64,000 nucleotides of DNA from Isoetes taiwanensis (GCA_021234155.1 JAJEKV010000027.1:11420716-11484715), one strand, 5' to 3'; shown: positions 22,080 through 33,736, counted from the first letter of the stretch. A program made the numbers and translations. The notes: generated by a model not told the origin, from the letters alone.

Positions 22080-23213
22080 TGACGCTCTCTCATGCCAAAC
22101 GACAATCCCGTCGTCATCAATTTCTCCGCGACGTCCGTGACTACACCATGGTTGCAGGACATCTTTACAAAAAGGGTAAGGATAACATCCTTCGCCGCTG
22201 TGTGCTACCTCAGGAAGTTCCCGATATTGTCCGCGACGCTCATCAAGGGCTAGGTGGTGGTCATTTTCATGGTGACACCACGGCACGCAAAATCCTTCTA
22301 GCTGGGTATTTTTGGCCCACGCTCTTCAAAGACGCTCACGCCCACCGCCGCGACGCGGTGATGCTTGCCGGTGGGACGGCCCACGCCCGTGGCGCTCTTC
22401 CCTTGACGTCGGTCGCCACGCCACTTCCCTTCAAAGAAATGGGGAATGGATTTTGTGGGACCCATCGATCCTCTGGCAGGCACACCCGCGTTCGCTACAT
22501 TCTCGTTCTCGCCGACTACGCTACTAAATGGGCGGAAGCTTGCGCACTTCCGCATAACACCGCTGCAAGCACGGCCAAGGTCCTCTATCAACAAATTATC
22601 ACGCGATTTGGCTGCCCACCTGAGCTGGTCAAGGATCGTGGTGTCCATTTTATCAATCATACCATCAAGGAGCCGACGGATTATCTCCCCGATACATCAT
22701 CACAAGAGCACACCTTACTATCCTCAAGGTAATGGTTTGGCGTAAAGCACCAACAAAACTCGTCACAATTCTCAAGAAAATTTGTGACGCTTCTCGCACG
22801 TGACCGGCAAACAAAGCTTCCCTACTGTTCTTTGGGCCTACAATACTTGTTTCAAAAATAGCTGTGTCACACTCCTTTCAAATTGGTTTATGGTGGTCGA
22901 AGCTCTCATGCCGCTTTGAATACATCCTACCAACTCTACGTTTTCAACCAAGCACGCCCATAATCCGCCGCTTTGACTCAAAGAAAGGGTCTATCAATTG
23001 GAACAGTTGGATGAACTTAGAAGGATGCTTATATTCGTGTTCTTCATGGACAACAGATTGCAAAAATCTTTACATGACAAACGATCAAGACAAAAACATT
23101 CAACGAAGGAGATTTGGTTCTTCTTTATGATTCTCGGTACAAAAATTTTTCGTAAACTTAAGTTTCGTTGGCTTGGCCCTTATCAAATTGTTCAAGTGGT
23201 TCGACCCAAATAA
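22080..23213 (+). pseudogene. inner gypsy integrase
   Basis: In the long frame to 22732: YKKGKDNILRRCVL, DAHQGLGGGHFHGDTTARKI and GYFWPTLFKDAHAH form the HHCC zinc domain; the Cys pair is read in a neighbouring frame. The core follows: MDFVGPIDPLAG (first Asp, shifted frame), VLADYATKWAEA, and PELVKDRGVHFIN (second Asp). The segment carrying the third acidic residue (around 22690-22800) is scrambled (SHEHTLLSS-like). The tail at 22998-23213 has FRKLKFRWLGPYQIVQVV, the usual C-terminal GPY domain. No chromodomain is seen after it. Confidence 0.8.
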
Positions 23214-23477
23214 GTTTTCCAACCGGGCCGAGTTAGATGGCACTCCATTACCTACACCGGGTTAATGGCTTCCGCCTCAAAACATTTCATCACACGTAAA
23301 GCGACAATCAACAAAACGGATGCAGTTCAAGACACAACCACAACCGAAAGTGACTAAAACAAAGGCATATTACATTATAGGTGGAATTTTTTTACAAAAT
23401 GTAGGCCGCAATGTGGGCAAATAATTTCCGCTATATGGCACCGCCTATATACAAAAAACGGGCTCGAGCCCTATCTA

Positions 23478-24025
23478 CTAAGTCCTAAGAAGAAAACCCT
23501 CTACTCCGGGTTCGGAGGCAGAGGTGATGCGCAGATGTGGTAGAGGTTCTCGCCGTGGTCCCAAATGAAGGTGCGGAACCACCTCCATCCCGTTGGTATG
23601 AGGATCGGGATGTTCAGCCATCCCTAACACCAGCCATCCATTCTCAAAGCCACGATTGTGGCGGCCGAGGTCCGCACAATTCATTTTGCAAGTAATCCAC
23701 TCTTGACGGTTAGTGGGCATCGCGGCGCCTTCGTTCAAACCAAAGGCGGCCATGCCGGCGCCATCGAATGTCTTCGCTTCACTCTGGTTCGCCTTATATA
23801 GCCAACCAAGGAACTCCTTGTCGGCGTGGACCAATCAAAAAAATCGCCAACGTGTTTTGCAATGCAAAATTTGTTTCTAAACAGAGAATCGTTCTCCCGC
23901 CGCATATCTCGCCATGGTACCCTCTGACACATTCGTTTTAATGATATCCCACTTTGAGTTGCCAGCATTAAATGCCATTGCTTCTTTTCATACCCGTCAC
24001 ACATTAATATGTGTCCTTTGGCCAC
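23478..24025 (-). CDS. antisense ORF in inner gypsy, 3' of integrase
   Basis: Two overlapping minus-strand frames (23478-23834 and 23735-24025) give about 180 codons with balanced composition (MVHADKEFLGWLYKANQSEA at the start of the downstream part). The overlap would need one frameshift. Plant Tat/Grande-type gypsy elements are known to carry antisense ORFs between integrase and 3' LTR, so this position is meaningful. I recognise no domain. It may simply be chance, since GC-rich coding-like sequence also gives plus-strand frames here. Confidence 0.4.
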
Positions 24026-24304
24026 CTGTCACATCCGATCATTTTCTCACGTCTCATCTCCACCGTTCATTACTTCTCCCTTGGTTGTTTGGGGACTTAG
24101 CCAAATTTTTGCCTCTCAATCGCCTCCTTGGCATCTTTCAACACCTGGCACCATCAACGGTTGCCATTTCGTCCTCATCATGCCTCTTAAGCCTCCATTT
24201 CGCAGCGCCCTAAACCTTTTACGTCCCTCTGCGCCTTCGTCCTCCGTTCTTTGCCTTTTTCGCCTCCGCCCTTGAATCACTGTTCTTTTCCGCAAATCTT
24301 TGCC

Positions 24305-25110
24305 ATGGCTGCACCAAAATTTTCTACACTTCAAGCTACTGCTCCCAGGGACCCGGCTCTTTTCGAGTCTGTATCTTTCTTGACGCCCACTTTCCGTGAA
24401 GCCCTTGTTGGCCCGAATCGTGAAGTCGCAGAACGCCCGTAAAACTTTAATACGAATTCTCTCATATGGAACTTCCTCGGCCCAAATCGACCAATTGAAG
24501 CAGGTTCATCGCTAACATCGTCAACAGCCCGCATGGATACACCACAGTGGTCGATGGCACCACCATTTCGCTGACTCAACACCTGATTTCGAGAGGTATT
24601 CCATATTCCTTTGCAAACCCCTTGTTTATCTTGGTCCGCCATACGGGATCTAGATGTCACCGAAGTTTGGTGCACCTCCTTATCACGCCAATGTGCATCG
24701 CGACAAATATAGACAAACCCCATGAAACTTTTGTTAAGTTTACGTGGCGAAAGTTCCTTGGGTATTCTATCAAGAACACCCATATCAATAAGCCTTTCTA
24801 TAATATTGTGCTCATCAAGCTTTCGCCTCCAACCACCACATTGATTGGCCCCAATTCTTTGTTCTCTAGTCTTCTCCAAGAAGTGGACCGTCTTCGGCTG
24901 CCACTTCTATTTCTCGAAGTTTACGTGGGAGGCCACCTTCAAGCCATTATCCGTCATTACTTTCCTCCCACACCTCCTCCTTCTCATGATTCCACTCGGG
25001 TCCCTTCCTCGGACTCACCAAGTCGGCACTTCACGCCCTTCTTCCTCTGGTCATGTAAAAAAATTCCGCACTCCCATGTCACTTTGTCTCCTCCTCCTCT
25101 GAGAATCCAA
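24305..25110 (+). CDS. inner gypsy extra ORF, first part, broken
   Basis: It starts at an ATG after a pyrimidine-rich stretch: AAPKFSTLQATAPRDPALFE, then SVSFLTPTFREALVG. A stop at 24440 and shifts lead to frames with SLIWNFLGPNRPIEAGSS, SLTQHLISRGIPYSFANPLF and FTWRKFLGYSIKNT. This could be a decayed retrotransposon accessory protein (env position), but I recognise no family. No signal peptide or clear membrane segment is visible. Confidence 0.4.
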
Positions 25111-25127
25111 GCATTCCAGTTCACACC

Positions 25128-25850
25128 ATGTCTCACAAACATCATGAAACCCGCAACAAAGAGGCTCCACCACCACAAAGACACCCTCGTCACCGTTGTA
25201 TCGAAGATCGCCAGGATGCTCAAGCTGCTGTTCTAAAGTTACAAGAATCCCAAGAAGCTCTTATGAATGGGGTTCACACGGCCCTGATGGCCTCAGAAGC
25301 GGTTCACCGTGACCTTCAAGCTACCACTGCACAAGTTCAAACTTTGGAGGCCCAACTTCAAGACAAGCACGGAGCTCTCTTACAGGCCCGTATAGATCTC
25401 AAAAGTGCACAGGATCAGACCAGCCTACTTACAGATCAGCAGGCTCAACTCCAATCCGAAATTCAGGACTTATTGGAGCAAAACAAGTCCAAAGATACTC
25501 TCCTGAGTGACAAAGAGAAAGATATTGCTAAGCTTGACGCCTTGTACTCAGAGCTTTGTGACAATTACAGCACTCAAGTTCAAAACCTTACCGAGCCTGA
25601 CGCTCAAATTGCCTCTCTGATGACTCAGCTCTCCACGCAGACTTCACAGCTCACATCTCTCCAAGATCAGCTTACGGAGGTTCATAAACAGAAAATTCTT
25701 GATGATGCGGAGATTGCCGTGCTTCGACTCAATGCTCCTGGGCAATCCACCTCACAGGTCCACACTTCTCAGAAACGGGTCCGTGACCAGTCACGCCTTC
25801 TGTTAGAAAAGGACCACAGGATCCGTGACCTTGAACAACAGCGATTCTGA
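25128..25850 (+). CDS. inner gypsy coiled-coil protein (240 aa)
   Basis: An intact frame of 240 codons with a highly helical Gln/Leu/Glu-rich sequence. Segments such as TAQVQTLEAQLQDKHGALLQ, IQDLLEQNKSKDTLLSDKEK and SLMTQLSTQTSQLTSLQDQL show heptad-type spacing over roughly residues 30-235, so a long coiled coil is very likely. It lies between integrase and the 3' LTR, where envelope-like genes occur in some plant gypsy elements. There is no transmembrane or fusion-like segment. It is the best preserved frame of the element. Function is unknown; a structural or adaptor role is a guess. Confidence 0.6.
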   Translation: MSHKHHETRNKEAPPPQRHPRHRCIEDRQDAQAAVLKLQESQEALMNGVHTALMASEAVHRDLQATTAQVQTLEAQLQDKHGALLQARIDLKSAQDQTSLLTDQQAQLQSEIQDLLEQNKSKDTLLSDKEKDIAKLDALYSELCDNYSTQVQNLTEPDAQIASLMTQLSTQTSQLTSLQDQLTEVHKQKILDDAEIAVLRLNAPGQSTSQVHTSQKRVRDQSRLLLEKDHRIRDLEQQRF

Positions 25851-26066
25851 CGCTTATTCGGGTCACGATGAGGCACAGACCAAACTTGACGGCTATATTG
25901 CCATCGTTAATCAAATCGCTACTGTTGATTTCCCGGTTCCTTCCCTCGCTATCCGATTATGTGGTTGCCCGCCACCACTCTTCCTTCTAAAGTGGCATGG
26001 GGCTGATGGTCCCGTGGATGTTCACTGCGATGCAGCATTTTCTTCTGGATCCGCCGAAACTCTCAA

Positions 26067-27137
26067 TTGAAGACAAAGGTTTATCTTTGTGCCCTTTTGG
26101 TCTTTGATCTCATTCACTGCGATGATCCGGACTTCATCACCTTCAGAATTGTTCAGCCCATGGCTTACATTTTTCATGATTTCTATCTGGGTGATACACA
26201 TGAGAGATTTCGGGATGGGCCACGACAGAACTTTCAGGGTGACCCCACTCTTCAATGGTTGCTTCAGGATAACAACCCCTATCTCGCTGATCATGCTCAG
26301 ACCCACGCTCTTCATCAAGAGTACATGCCTGAGCTTGCTCATCATTTGCCTCTCTGGCAAGCGGAAGTGCTGCAACAAATAAGGAAGTATCTGGGACATC
26401 CCGAGGATCTTCCCTATGCACAAGTTTACATGCAACACCTCGCCGGGTACAATCAATTACGTGCTCTTCTGGATAGCAAGACAGTCCCCACGGGCTGGGA
26501 TAGCCCTCCTGTCAACTCTCAACTCTCTGCCTCTGTCTGGGATCGTTGGTGCCAAGCCCTTGATCCGGCCCTTGTCAGTGAATTCCGGGAGCAGGCTCAG
26601 CAACCCACGCCCACGGGCATGGTTCCCTCTCCCTATGCTTCCCTAGGTGTTCCTCCACGCCCCAGGTTCCTGACCTCTGATTGGCGTCGCCCATTTTGGA
26701 CCAAGGTCATGGATGGCCATGCTGGATGGACTCCACCTCAGATCTCGACAGATCTCCGGTGGGATCCCCGTTTTGTTCGCCGCTCCGATTGGGAGGAGGG
26801 TGCCACTCTTGATAACACCATGAATTAGATCTATATTGCTAATGAGCGTGGTTGGCAACGCCCTGCTGATGCGCTTCATGGTCTTGACACCTTCTTGCAG
26901 AATGCTGCCACCTCACCAGATCCTTCAGTCCATCTTCCAGCAGGTTTTTGTGCTGCTCTCAAATGTATCTTGCTCAGCTCCTTAAATCGGCGTCCCCATT
27001 TTTCATCTTTACCAATGCCGAATGCGGTTCGGTTCCTTCGGCCTCCGACCTGCCTACTCATGGAGTGTCAGTTTGTTTCTTCAGACGCCCATGCTGCCCT
27101 TGAAGACATGGTGCGATCTGGTTTTCTCGATGATGCG
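26067..27137 (+). CDS. inner gypsy last extra ORF, unknown product
   Basis: The frame 26067-26828 (253 aa) is rich in Trp, Pro, His and Gln (FQGDPTLQWLLQDNNPYLAD, YMPELAHHLPLWQAEVLQQI, VWDRWCQALDPALVSEF). A single TAG at 26826 interrupts it. The same frame then resumes with YIANERGWQRPADALHGLDT and runs to about 27137, so the original protein was longer than 350 aa. It may once have been continuous with the coiled-coil frame upstream: both are plus-strand and separated by about 200 bp containing a shift. I recognise no domain. Confidence 0.5.
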
Positions 27138-27302
27138 TGATCCCCGCCCTTGGCCTCAACACTCCTCCTCTGCTCTACAAACACGCCAGATCTCATTGGC
27201 AAGTACCATAATGGTGCCCGCCTCACTCCCGTGAGGATCACTTTCGGCCGATGGCTTCCCCCTTCGTAAACACTTCCTCCTTTTCTTCACCCTGAGTGTC
27301 GT

Positions 27303-27316
27303 TTGGTGGGGGGGAG
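27303..27316 (+). other. polypurine tract of inner gypsy
   Basis: TTGGTGGGGGGGAG immediately precedes the 3' LTR, the expected second-strand primer position. Confidence 0.8.
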
Positions 27317-27915
27317 TGTTAGTCATGTGCCTCCTGGTACAGGACTATTCATGCATACGATGGACCAGGTCAAGAACAAGGATCCACAACGACCACGTGT
27401 CAGCCATCAAAGGCTCGCCAAAGACCAAGCGGCGGACCACGCAGTCAAAGCTCAAGGTCCCGGTCCACAAGAGGCGCCGCTCGGACAAGTGGACGGCCCG
27501 CCCACCTTGCCCGTCGGATCATGCGTGATTCTAGGCATTTCAAGAGGCACCGCCAAAGATTCCTTCAAAATCAGGCCTCCTTCCAGGAGTCGGCACCGAG
27601 ATCAGTCAGAGTGTCTATATTGGGCCAAAGGCCATTGTACTATATATATAAGTAGAGCTAGCACATGAGTTTTAGATGAGTTTTGAGTCTTGTCTCTCTT
27701 CAGTCTTCTCTCGATTGCGAGAGCTCATGTATGTTCATCATTGATATCAAGGAAGCTTATCATTTTCCTCTCATTGTTCTCTTCTGTTCTGTTTTCTTCT
27801 TCTTGTTCTTTTCTTGCAAATCCCGCGTGACATAGTCCCCCGGATTCTCCTGTTAGATCCAAGGGTCCTCACAGAGGGCTGTCTTGCAGGAGTTCCCGAA
27901 CCCAGACCCCAAACA
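27317..27915 (+). repeat. inner gypsy 3' LTR
   Basis: It begins TGTTAGTCATGTGCCTCCTG and ends CCCCAAACA, followed by the target duplication TGCCC. It is 599 bp against 533 bp for the 5' LTR. Most of the difference is one block (GATTGCGAGAGCTCATGTAT and onward, about 27714-27770) absent from the 5' LTR. Confidence 0.9.
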
Positions 27916-27920
27916 TGCCC

Positions 27921-28422
27921 TTTTGATAAGCTATATACCACAACCATCAAGGCTTCGAAGCTTCTTGTTGTCCTTGGGAGGCCCGCTATAAAAACCATGC
28001 TGAAGACTTCCCACTTGGCGTTTGACACCGCCCAAGGTTCCAAGACTCCCGAGGTTGAAGTTGTTCTGCCTTTGTCTGCTGACGCCACTGACATTCTTGG
28101 ATATACCTGACTATGTGCTTCTTCATATCTGGCCAGAAGTAGCTACTTTTAATCTGGAATAGGGCTTTATAAATTTTGCATGGCCGGAATTAGGGCTATT
28201 ATGCATGTCGTGAAAGATTTTGCTTACTCCTGATACTTTAAGCACGCATAGTTGTTCTTTGATATTAAAGATTTCCTCCCTTTTTAAAATATTCTTTTTC
28301 TTAATCCGTCCTTGCACTCTTGCAAGGACTAGCCCATTATGTGCTTGAACTCCATGTTGGGGTAGATGGCTTCTTCTATCTTCTTGCCGAATTCGCTTGC
28401 CGAAGTGGAGATGGCATTGCAA
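27921..28422 (-). pseudogene. outer chromovirus integrase, proximal half
   Basis: Frame 28123-28422 ends in a zinc-domain-like block (LCVLKVSGVSKIFHDMHNSP, NSGHAKFIKPYSRLKV). Downstream, 27921-28094 reads EPWAVSNAKWEVFSMVFIAG then LPRTTRSFEALMVVVYSLSK, which fits W..SMDFIxGLP...VVVDRLSK of gypsy integrases; both Asp positions are changed (V and Y). It breaks at GH, exactly where the inner element inserted, and resumes at 18513. Confidence 0.8.
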
Positions 28423-28829
28423 ATTGCTGCTTCAAAAGCTTGCCAATGAGTGGCGATGTTTTAACATCTCCACGGCTGCATGCTCTTCCATTGATTTGAT
28501 GTAGATCACGATGTCGTCGAAGAGAATTGATGAAGAAATCATCCAAGGAATCTTCGAAGATGTCTTCCTCAAATGCATACAAGTTGGTGGAGCATTCCAT
28601 AGACTTAGGGGCATTACTGTGAAATCGTAGTGCCCATACCGTGTTCTGAAGGAATCTTATAATTATCTTCCCCCTTCATCCTTATTTGCTGATTGCCCGA
28701 GCTTACGTCGATTTTGTAGAAGAATCCTGCTTCTTGGGGCTGATCCATTATGTCGTTTGCTTGTTGAGCTGCCCATGGTTGATATACATCTTTAGACTTC
28801 CATCTTGGCCGAAAGGGTCCCCAAGTCAA
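28376..28829 (-). pseudogene. outer chromovirus reverse transcriptase fragment
   Basis: Frame 28614-28829 has GFFYKIDVSSGNQQIRMKGE, the motif around the first catalytic Asp. Frame 28432-28614 gives ILFDDIVIYIKSMEEHA, the FxDD-type catalytic box region, though upstream residues are lost. The stretch between RT and the zinc domain is only tens of bases, so thumb and RNase H are essentially deleted. Confidence 0.8.
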
Positions 28830-30628
28830 TCAACTCCTACAACTGCTTCTTGAGCTCTGCTAGCTCGGAAGTGCTGATTCTATAAAGAGCCTTGCTGATC
28901 GGCTCTACATTCGGTGCAAGAGTGGTTTCAGTCTCTATGCTTCTATAGAGCAAAAGCTCTCAAATTTCATCAAGGGATATATCATGGGACTTCTTAATTA
29001 CTTAGAAATTGGCCAAGGCAACTGTTTCGAAGTAGCATCTTCCTTCTTACTATTGCGGTCGGGGTCGACAACTTGTAGCTTATGTATGACCTCATTCCTC
29101 ATGATGTACTTAAGTAATTGCCTTACTGACATGCGTTGCACGATTGGAATTACTTAACTTAAATTATAAGGTACTTGCCCTTTGGTGCTGGGATAAGTAT
29201 CTCTTGCTTATAATAATCAATTATTGATTTAGCCAGCTTTAATATTGCATGCTTATTATGAGGTCATAATTGCCAATGTACATAAGTTGGTGTCGATGCT
29301 CTACTTTGCTTCGCTTAAGGTTGATGTCGAACTTGACTCTTGTTCCATTGGTGCTGCTAATTACTCGGCCTTGCCTTAACTACTGGCCTAGATTTAGACT
29401 TAAGAGTCTTGCTCTTAAAGATGTCCGCCATCTAGAAGGTGCAAAATTACAAGTTAAAGAACTACTTACATAAATCTTATGGCCACAAGTTTAGTCGGCA
29501 TGACATTACTTTTGGGCACACATAGAAAACTATATGATTAGATAATTATTCTTGTTTTAGATCTAATCTATACTCTAGGATCTCCCCTTTCTTACTTATT
29601 GCCCTCTTGAAATAGTCCCACCTTTGAGTTGATGCCATCTAAGAAGTTGGCCGGACTTATTAGATTGCTTCCCTTCACTTGGTTGGATTATTCCTTATGC
29701 TGCGGAAGTACTCGTCATATTCATGGTCGACGGTTATCCTATTATTGAATCCTTCTTAGCGAGGTGATCAAGCTCACGAAGAGGTTTTAATATGTTGGAT
29801 ACCTGTCAGCAATGTATACAATTATTGTACTCTATACATTTTCTTCCCAATCCTTGAAGCTTTGCTCAATTCTTGGGTACATCCCTTCTAAAAGAAAATA
29901 AAATAAATAATAAAAAAATCTACTCGAAATTTCGTCCCAATCCCATCATGGATGTTATCACCCATAATTCTAAGAAACTCAACTATCTGATAGGTCCTCT
30001 AGCTGCTTAAAGCTGGTGCTGTGATTAGTCGTTGGAGTAGCAAGGCGATGGTCCATAATTTATTGAAAAGAATGTGGTATCCTTGGAGTTGCTGTATAAT
30101 CATTCCTGTGCCCTGCTTCTTTTGTCAAACATATTCTGACTCTGATCGTCCTTAATGTTGATGTTGACTATCTTCATTAACATTATCCCTCTTAGTGGAC
30201 TTGCTGATGTAGTGGCGACATAAGGCTCGGTGTCGCATCCTAGAGCTTGAAGGTAATGTTCTTCACATTCTAGAATCTTTCATGTCGCTCATCTGCCTTG
30301 GAGATTACGAGATTCGAGGATGATTCTTCTAACTCCTGAATTGATATTGTTGTGTTGACCTTGTCGATTTGATTCTTCCTCCTGGCGGCCACATGCTGCT
30401 GTTATAAGGCTGAAGACAATGTCGAGTGCTTTACCACTTCTACTACCCTTGCTCGCTTGTAATACCTCCTTAGTCAAAGCATGTTTGCTTGAAGTCCAAA
30501 TCTGATACTACTATGGCCTGGATATCTATGATAGTTGTCCTTCTGAGGAGGTATGTCCAGTCTCATCCTTTAGGGCTCTTGATACCATAAGTCGATGAAG
30601 TGTACTTGTTGGTGGTGTAGCTGTGACA
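28830..30628 (-). other. degenerate internal region of outer chromovirus
   Basis: It lies between the RT remnant and the gag-like frames. I could not read a continuous protease or RT-fingers segment; short matches to a gypsy pol linker are possible but not secure. No other gene is visible. Confidence 0.4.
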
Positions 30629-33082
30629 TTAGTCATCGATGTGGGGCCGTTCCTCGAGACAATATGGCACTTGGAGAATATCCTTGACTAGGAGGTGTTC
30701 CTCCCCTAATGTGATCAATTTTGTAAGTGCCATGATGCCCATTGGCTGTTGCATAGCCCTCTTGGCAAGTCTTGTGTCTATCCTTGATGTCGCAATCATC
30801 CATCCTATAGGCTCTCCTTTATTTTTGTTCGGCTTCCCTGTATAATCGCCTTGGCTTTTGCTTTGCTGAAGTTTCCTCCATAAGTTGCCCTCTGCTTTCG
30901 ATTCATTGATGTTGTCGAGTGGCTCCACTGTCGAGGCTCGAGGATCTGCAACGAAGGTTCTCCTGACCTATATTATTGCCCTAAGCACAAGGCAACTAAT
31001 ACTACCACACAATAATTACTTATATCTATTTGCTCTACAACCCTATTTTTATACCTTTATCCCCTCTACCTCAATTGACCCACTTGGCACTTTACTAGGC
31101 ACTGAGAAAGGTACTTATTTACTATTATGGGGTGGTAGAAGGAGACTCACTTTGGGTATACTTGGTGTGCTAGACTAAATTACTTAGAGAGAATGAATTG
31201 CTAGATAATTATCTATGATACAAAGGCATGGCTGAAGACACTTGATGATAGTGCACCTATAACGTGTGTTGGTGTATCATACCAACGTGTGACAACAATT
31301 TCTAAGGCCCGCACCAATGCCCGCAGAGAACGCACACCCATTTGACGCGGTTTCACCGCATCTGCGTTGAGAACGCACACCCATTTGACGCGGGTGAATC
31401 CGCGCCAATGCCCGCAGAGAACGCACACCCATTTGACGCAGTTTCACCGCATCTGCGTTGAGAACGCACACCCATTTGACGCGGTTTCACCCTGGTACCT
31501 TGATTTCTGCCAAGATTCAACAATTTTAGGAACTATGAGATCTTAAAATGTCTATTTGGGCCAATTCTAAACTAACTAGCAACTTACTTCATACCAAAAA
31601 GATATCTAAAACTGCAAATATGGGCAAACCAGGTGAATCCGCGCGAATGGCCTCTGCGTCGCGAACGCAGACGCGTTTGGCGCGGTCTCACCCGGGTGGG
31701 CCAATTCTAGCTATTTTTGGATATTTTTAACAAATTTAAAGTGCTACACTGCATTTCTAGACAATTTCTAAGCATTCTAGCAACTTTTAGTACGAAATTT
31801 GGATCAATTTTGCCCTAAATCAAGTGACTATGCTACTTAGCCAACTAAGAGCATTTTAAGTAAGATACAAAGGATTCTACTACAATTAATTTATACAAGA
31901 ATATTTTTATATCCTACAAGCAATTAATTTATAGTAAATTTACTTCTAATGAGTAAAACAATGTACAGGAAAAACTTATATTTATATAGTTTGCTAGACT
32001 AGGGCTCTTCACGGCTTCTCCTTGCGAATTCTCCTCGCCGGGTGGAGGTCTTTGGGCCTGCTTGGTATGGATCGCGCAGAGGTTGCCTTCTTCAAAAAGT
32101 TGTACCAGCTCCACCTCTACTGCCTCCTGCAGGGCTCGGACCATCAAGGGTGCAGAATTTGGCCTCATCGGCTTTGGCCGCTTCCTGGCGAGATCCCGCC
32201 ATCGTTGATGTGGTTCAGTAGTCGTAGCCCATCTTGAGCTCCTCAATAGACCTTTGATGTAGGCACTCGAAAGAGAGTTTCTGGATCATCAGACTGGTAC
32301 GCTGTTGGCAATATCGAATATGCTGAGCAGCTCTACTGTGCTGAGGATTTGGCCCATGGCGGACCCTCTTCGGGGAATCGAGTCGAGGTGGTGGAGGCTA
32401 GCTTTTCGACCCTGGTCGGCTACCTTGTCAGATCCATTGGCGGAGATAATTCTTGCATGTTGCCTTCTTCTTCTCGTACTCCATATCTTGCTTGAGCTTT
32501 AAGTAGCTTCTCGCTGACGTTGCCCTCCTTGGACTGCATTGGATATGGTTGCGGAGCGTAGGGCTGCGTCTGTTCTTTGGCCTCCTCTTCCTCTTCTTCT
32601 TTAGCCTCTTGCTCCCTCCTCTTGTTGTTGTGGTCCTTCTTCTTCGGGCTCATCCTCCTCCAGTTCGTCTAGTTGTGGTTCTCTCCTTGCCTGCGTCTCT
32701 TCCTTCCTTTTCTTCCGCATTGATTGCTCGCTCCCCTTGCTGCTGTTCCTGCCGCTGGGGTTGCTTGTATTGCCGAGGTTGCTCTCGCTACTTGCTGTTC
32801 ACCTGCTCTCCCTGTTGCTGGGGTTGCTCCTGTTGCCGAGGTTGCTCTCGCTACTTGCTCTTCCTCTGCCAGAAACAGACGCCACGATCTCAATTTCCCC
32901 CGAGCCTTGCGATTATTCACCTGAAGTGCTAAGTCGTTGCTCCTCCACGAGTGAAACGATTTGTCTAAAGAGCTTGAGTGGCCAAGTTCGTCGTCTGGCC
33001 TAAGTCGCAGGGCCTCAAGAATTTGCTTGTTGCCGCCCACCGTGAGTGCTTCAAACGTTCCGGTGCAAGCTAGAGCTTCCAA
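30629..33082 (-). pseudogene. gag-like remnants of outer chromovirus
   Basis: Several minus frames have retroviral-like composition. 32669-33082 (basic, Ala/Thr/Arg repeats, ending in KGRKRRRQGENHN) overlaps a Lys/Glu-rich frame at 32420-32653. 31929-32246 has RWRDLARKRPKPMRPN and an acidic helix. 30629-30928 is basic and Gln-rich. They sit inside the primer-binding site, where gag must be. No zinc knuckle is readable, so the call rests mainly on position. Confidence 0.45.
31290..31700 (-). repeat. GC-rich tandem repeat inside outer chromovirus
   Basis: CGCACACCCATTTGACGC occurs at about 31331, 31373, 31423 and 31465, set in units with CGGTTTCACCGCATCTGCGT and GCCCGCAGAGAA. A diverged unit with GCAGACGCGTTTGGCGCGGT follows at 31660. 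The array is far more GC-rich than its surroundings and splits the gag-like frames. Confidence 0.85.
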
Positions 33083-33736
33083 CCTTCCTAGCTACTTGTT
33101 TGGTCCTCCCCACAGCTTGGCTTCCTTGATGGTGGCCTCTTCGAGCGATCTTGCCTCTATCTCCACGGCTCCTTTGGATCGATCTCGTCGGCTGTTCGTT
33201 CGGTGGACGCTCTTATGGCAGCTTCGGAGATTAGCTTATAATTCGCCTTACAAGGGTAAAGGAGAGGTTCAAGCTACCATTTAGAACTTCTAGGGAGTAG
33301 AGGTGCTTCTATAGGTTTAATAGCTACTTTTTCTTAAGAGTAATTTTTATTATAACTATGGGTTATTAATTAAGGTACTTTCCCTAATTACTTAACTATT
33401 TCTCAAAATTTCCTAATTCCTTTTGGGCCAAGTAGTGGTCATTTCACGCCATTTCTTTCAAGCTTTATTTTGAGCGATTTCTCATTCAATTTTTCACTTG
33501 AAAGGTGCGGTTCATGAACAACTTGAGCTCAAATTTACTAGAAGGTTTCTTTTGACTATATTATTTCTACCACTTAGACTATACTTAATCTAATTACGAC
33601 CCTACTAATGGGAAAAAAAAATTTCCCACCTTTCGCGGTTCAAGACTGGAATTCTCATTCCATTCATTAGCTAGGCCAGTTAGACTACCTATTCAGGGAT
33701 ATGGTCAGTGCTAGCTCTTGGTCAACCAAGAACATT

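Larger units (their letters stand above)
18514..27915 (+). mobile_element. inner Ty3/gypsy element with extra ORFs, complete structure
   Basis: The LTRs (18514-19046 and 27317-27915) both begin TGTTAG and end CCCCAAACA. Flanks are TGCCC on both sides (18509-18513 and 27916-27920), a 5-bp target duplication. Order: 5' LTR, tRNA-Asp-like primer-binding site, Pro-rich gag with knuckles, RT, RNase H, integrase, about 4 kb with an antisense frame and several sense frames, purine tract, 3' LTR. Coding frames are broken throughout pol, so it cannot move on its own. The primer type and the DDF-type RT box could fit the Athila/Tat side of gypsy; this is inference. Confidence 0.92.

Noticed and set aside
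24547-25236. 229-codon plus frame as a membrane protein
   Set aside because: Its hydrophobic stretches are interrupted by Pro/His-rich parts, and it overlaps the start of the coiled-coil frame; treated only as part of a broken accessory ORF.
31290-31700. Possible CRISPR-like array
   Set aside because: Units are direct tandem repeats with no unique spacers of uniform length, and the DNA is eukaryotic and inside a retrotransposon.
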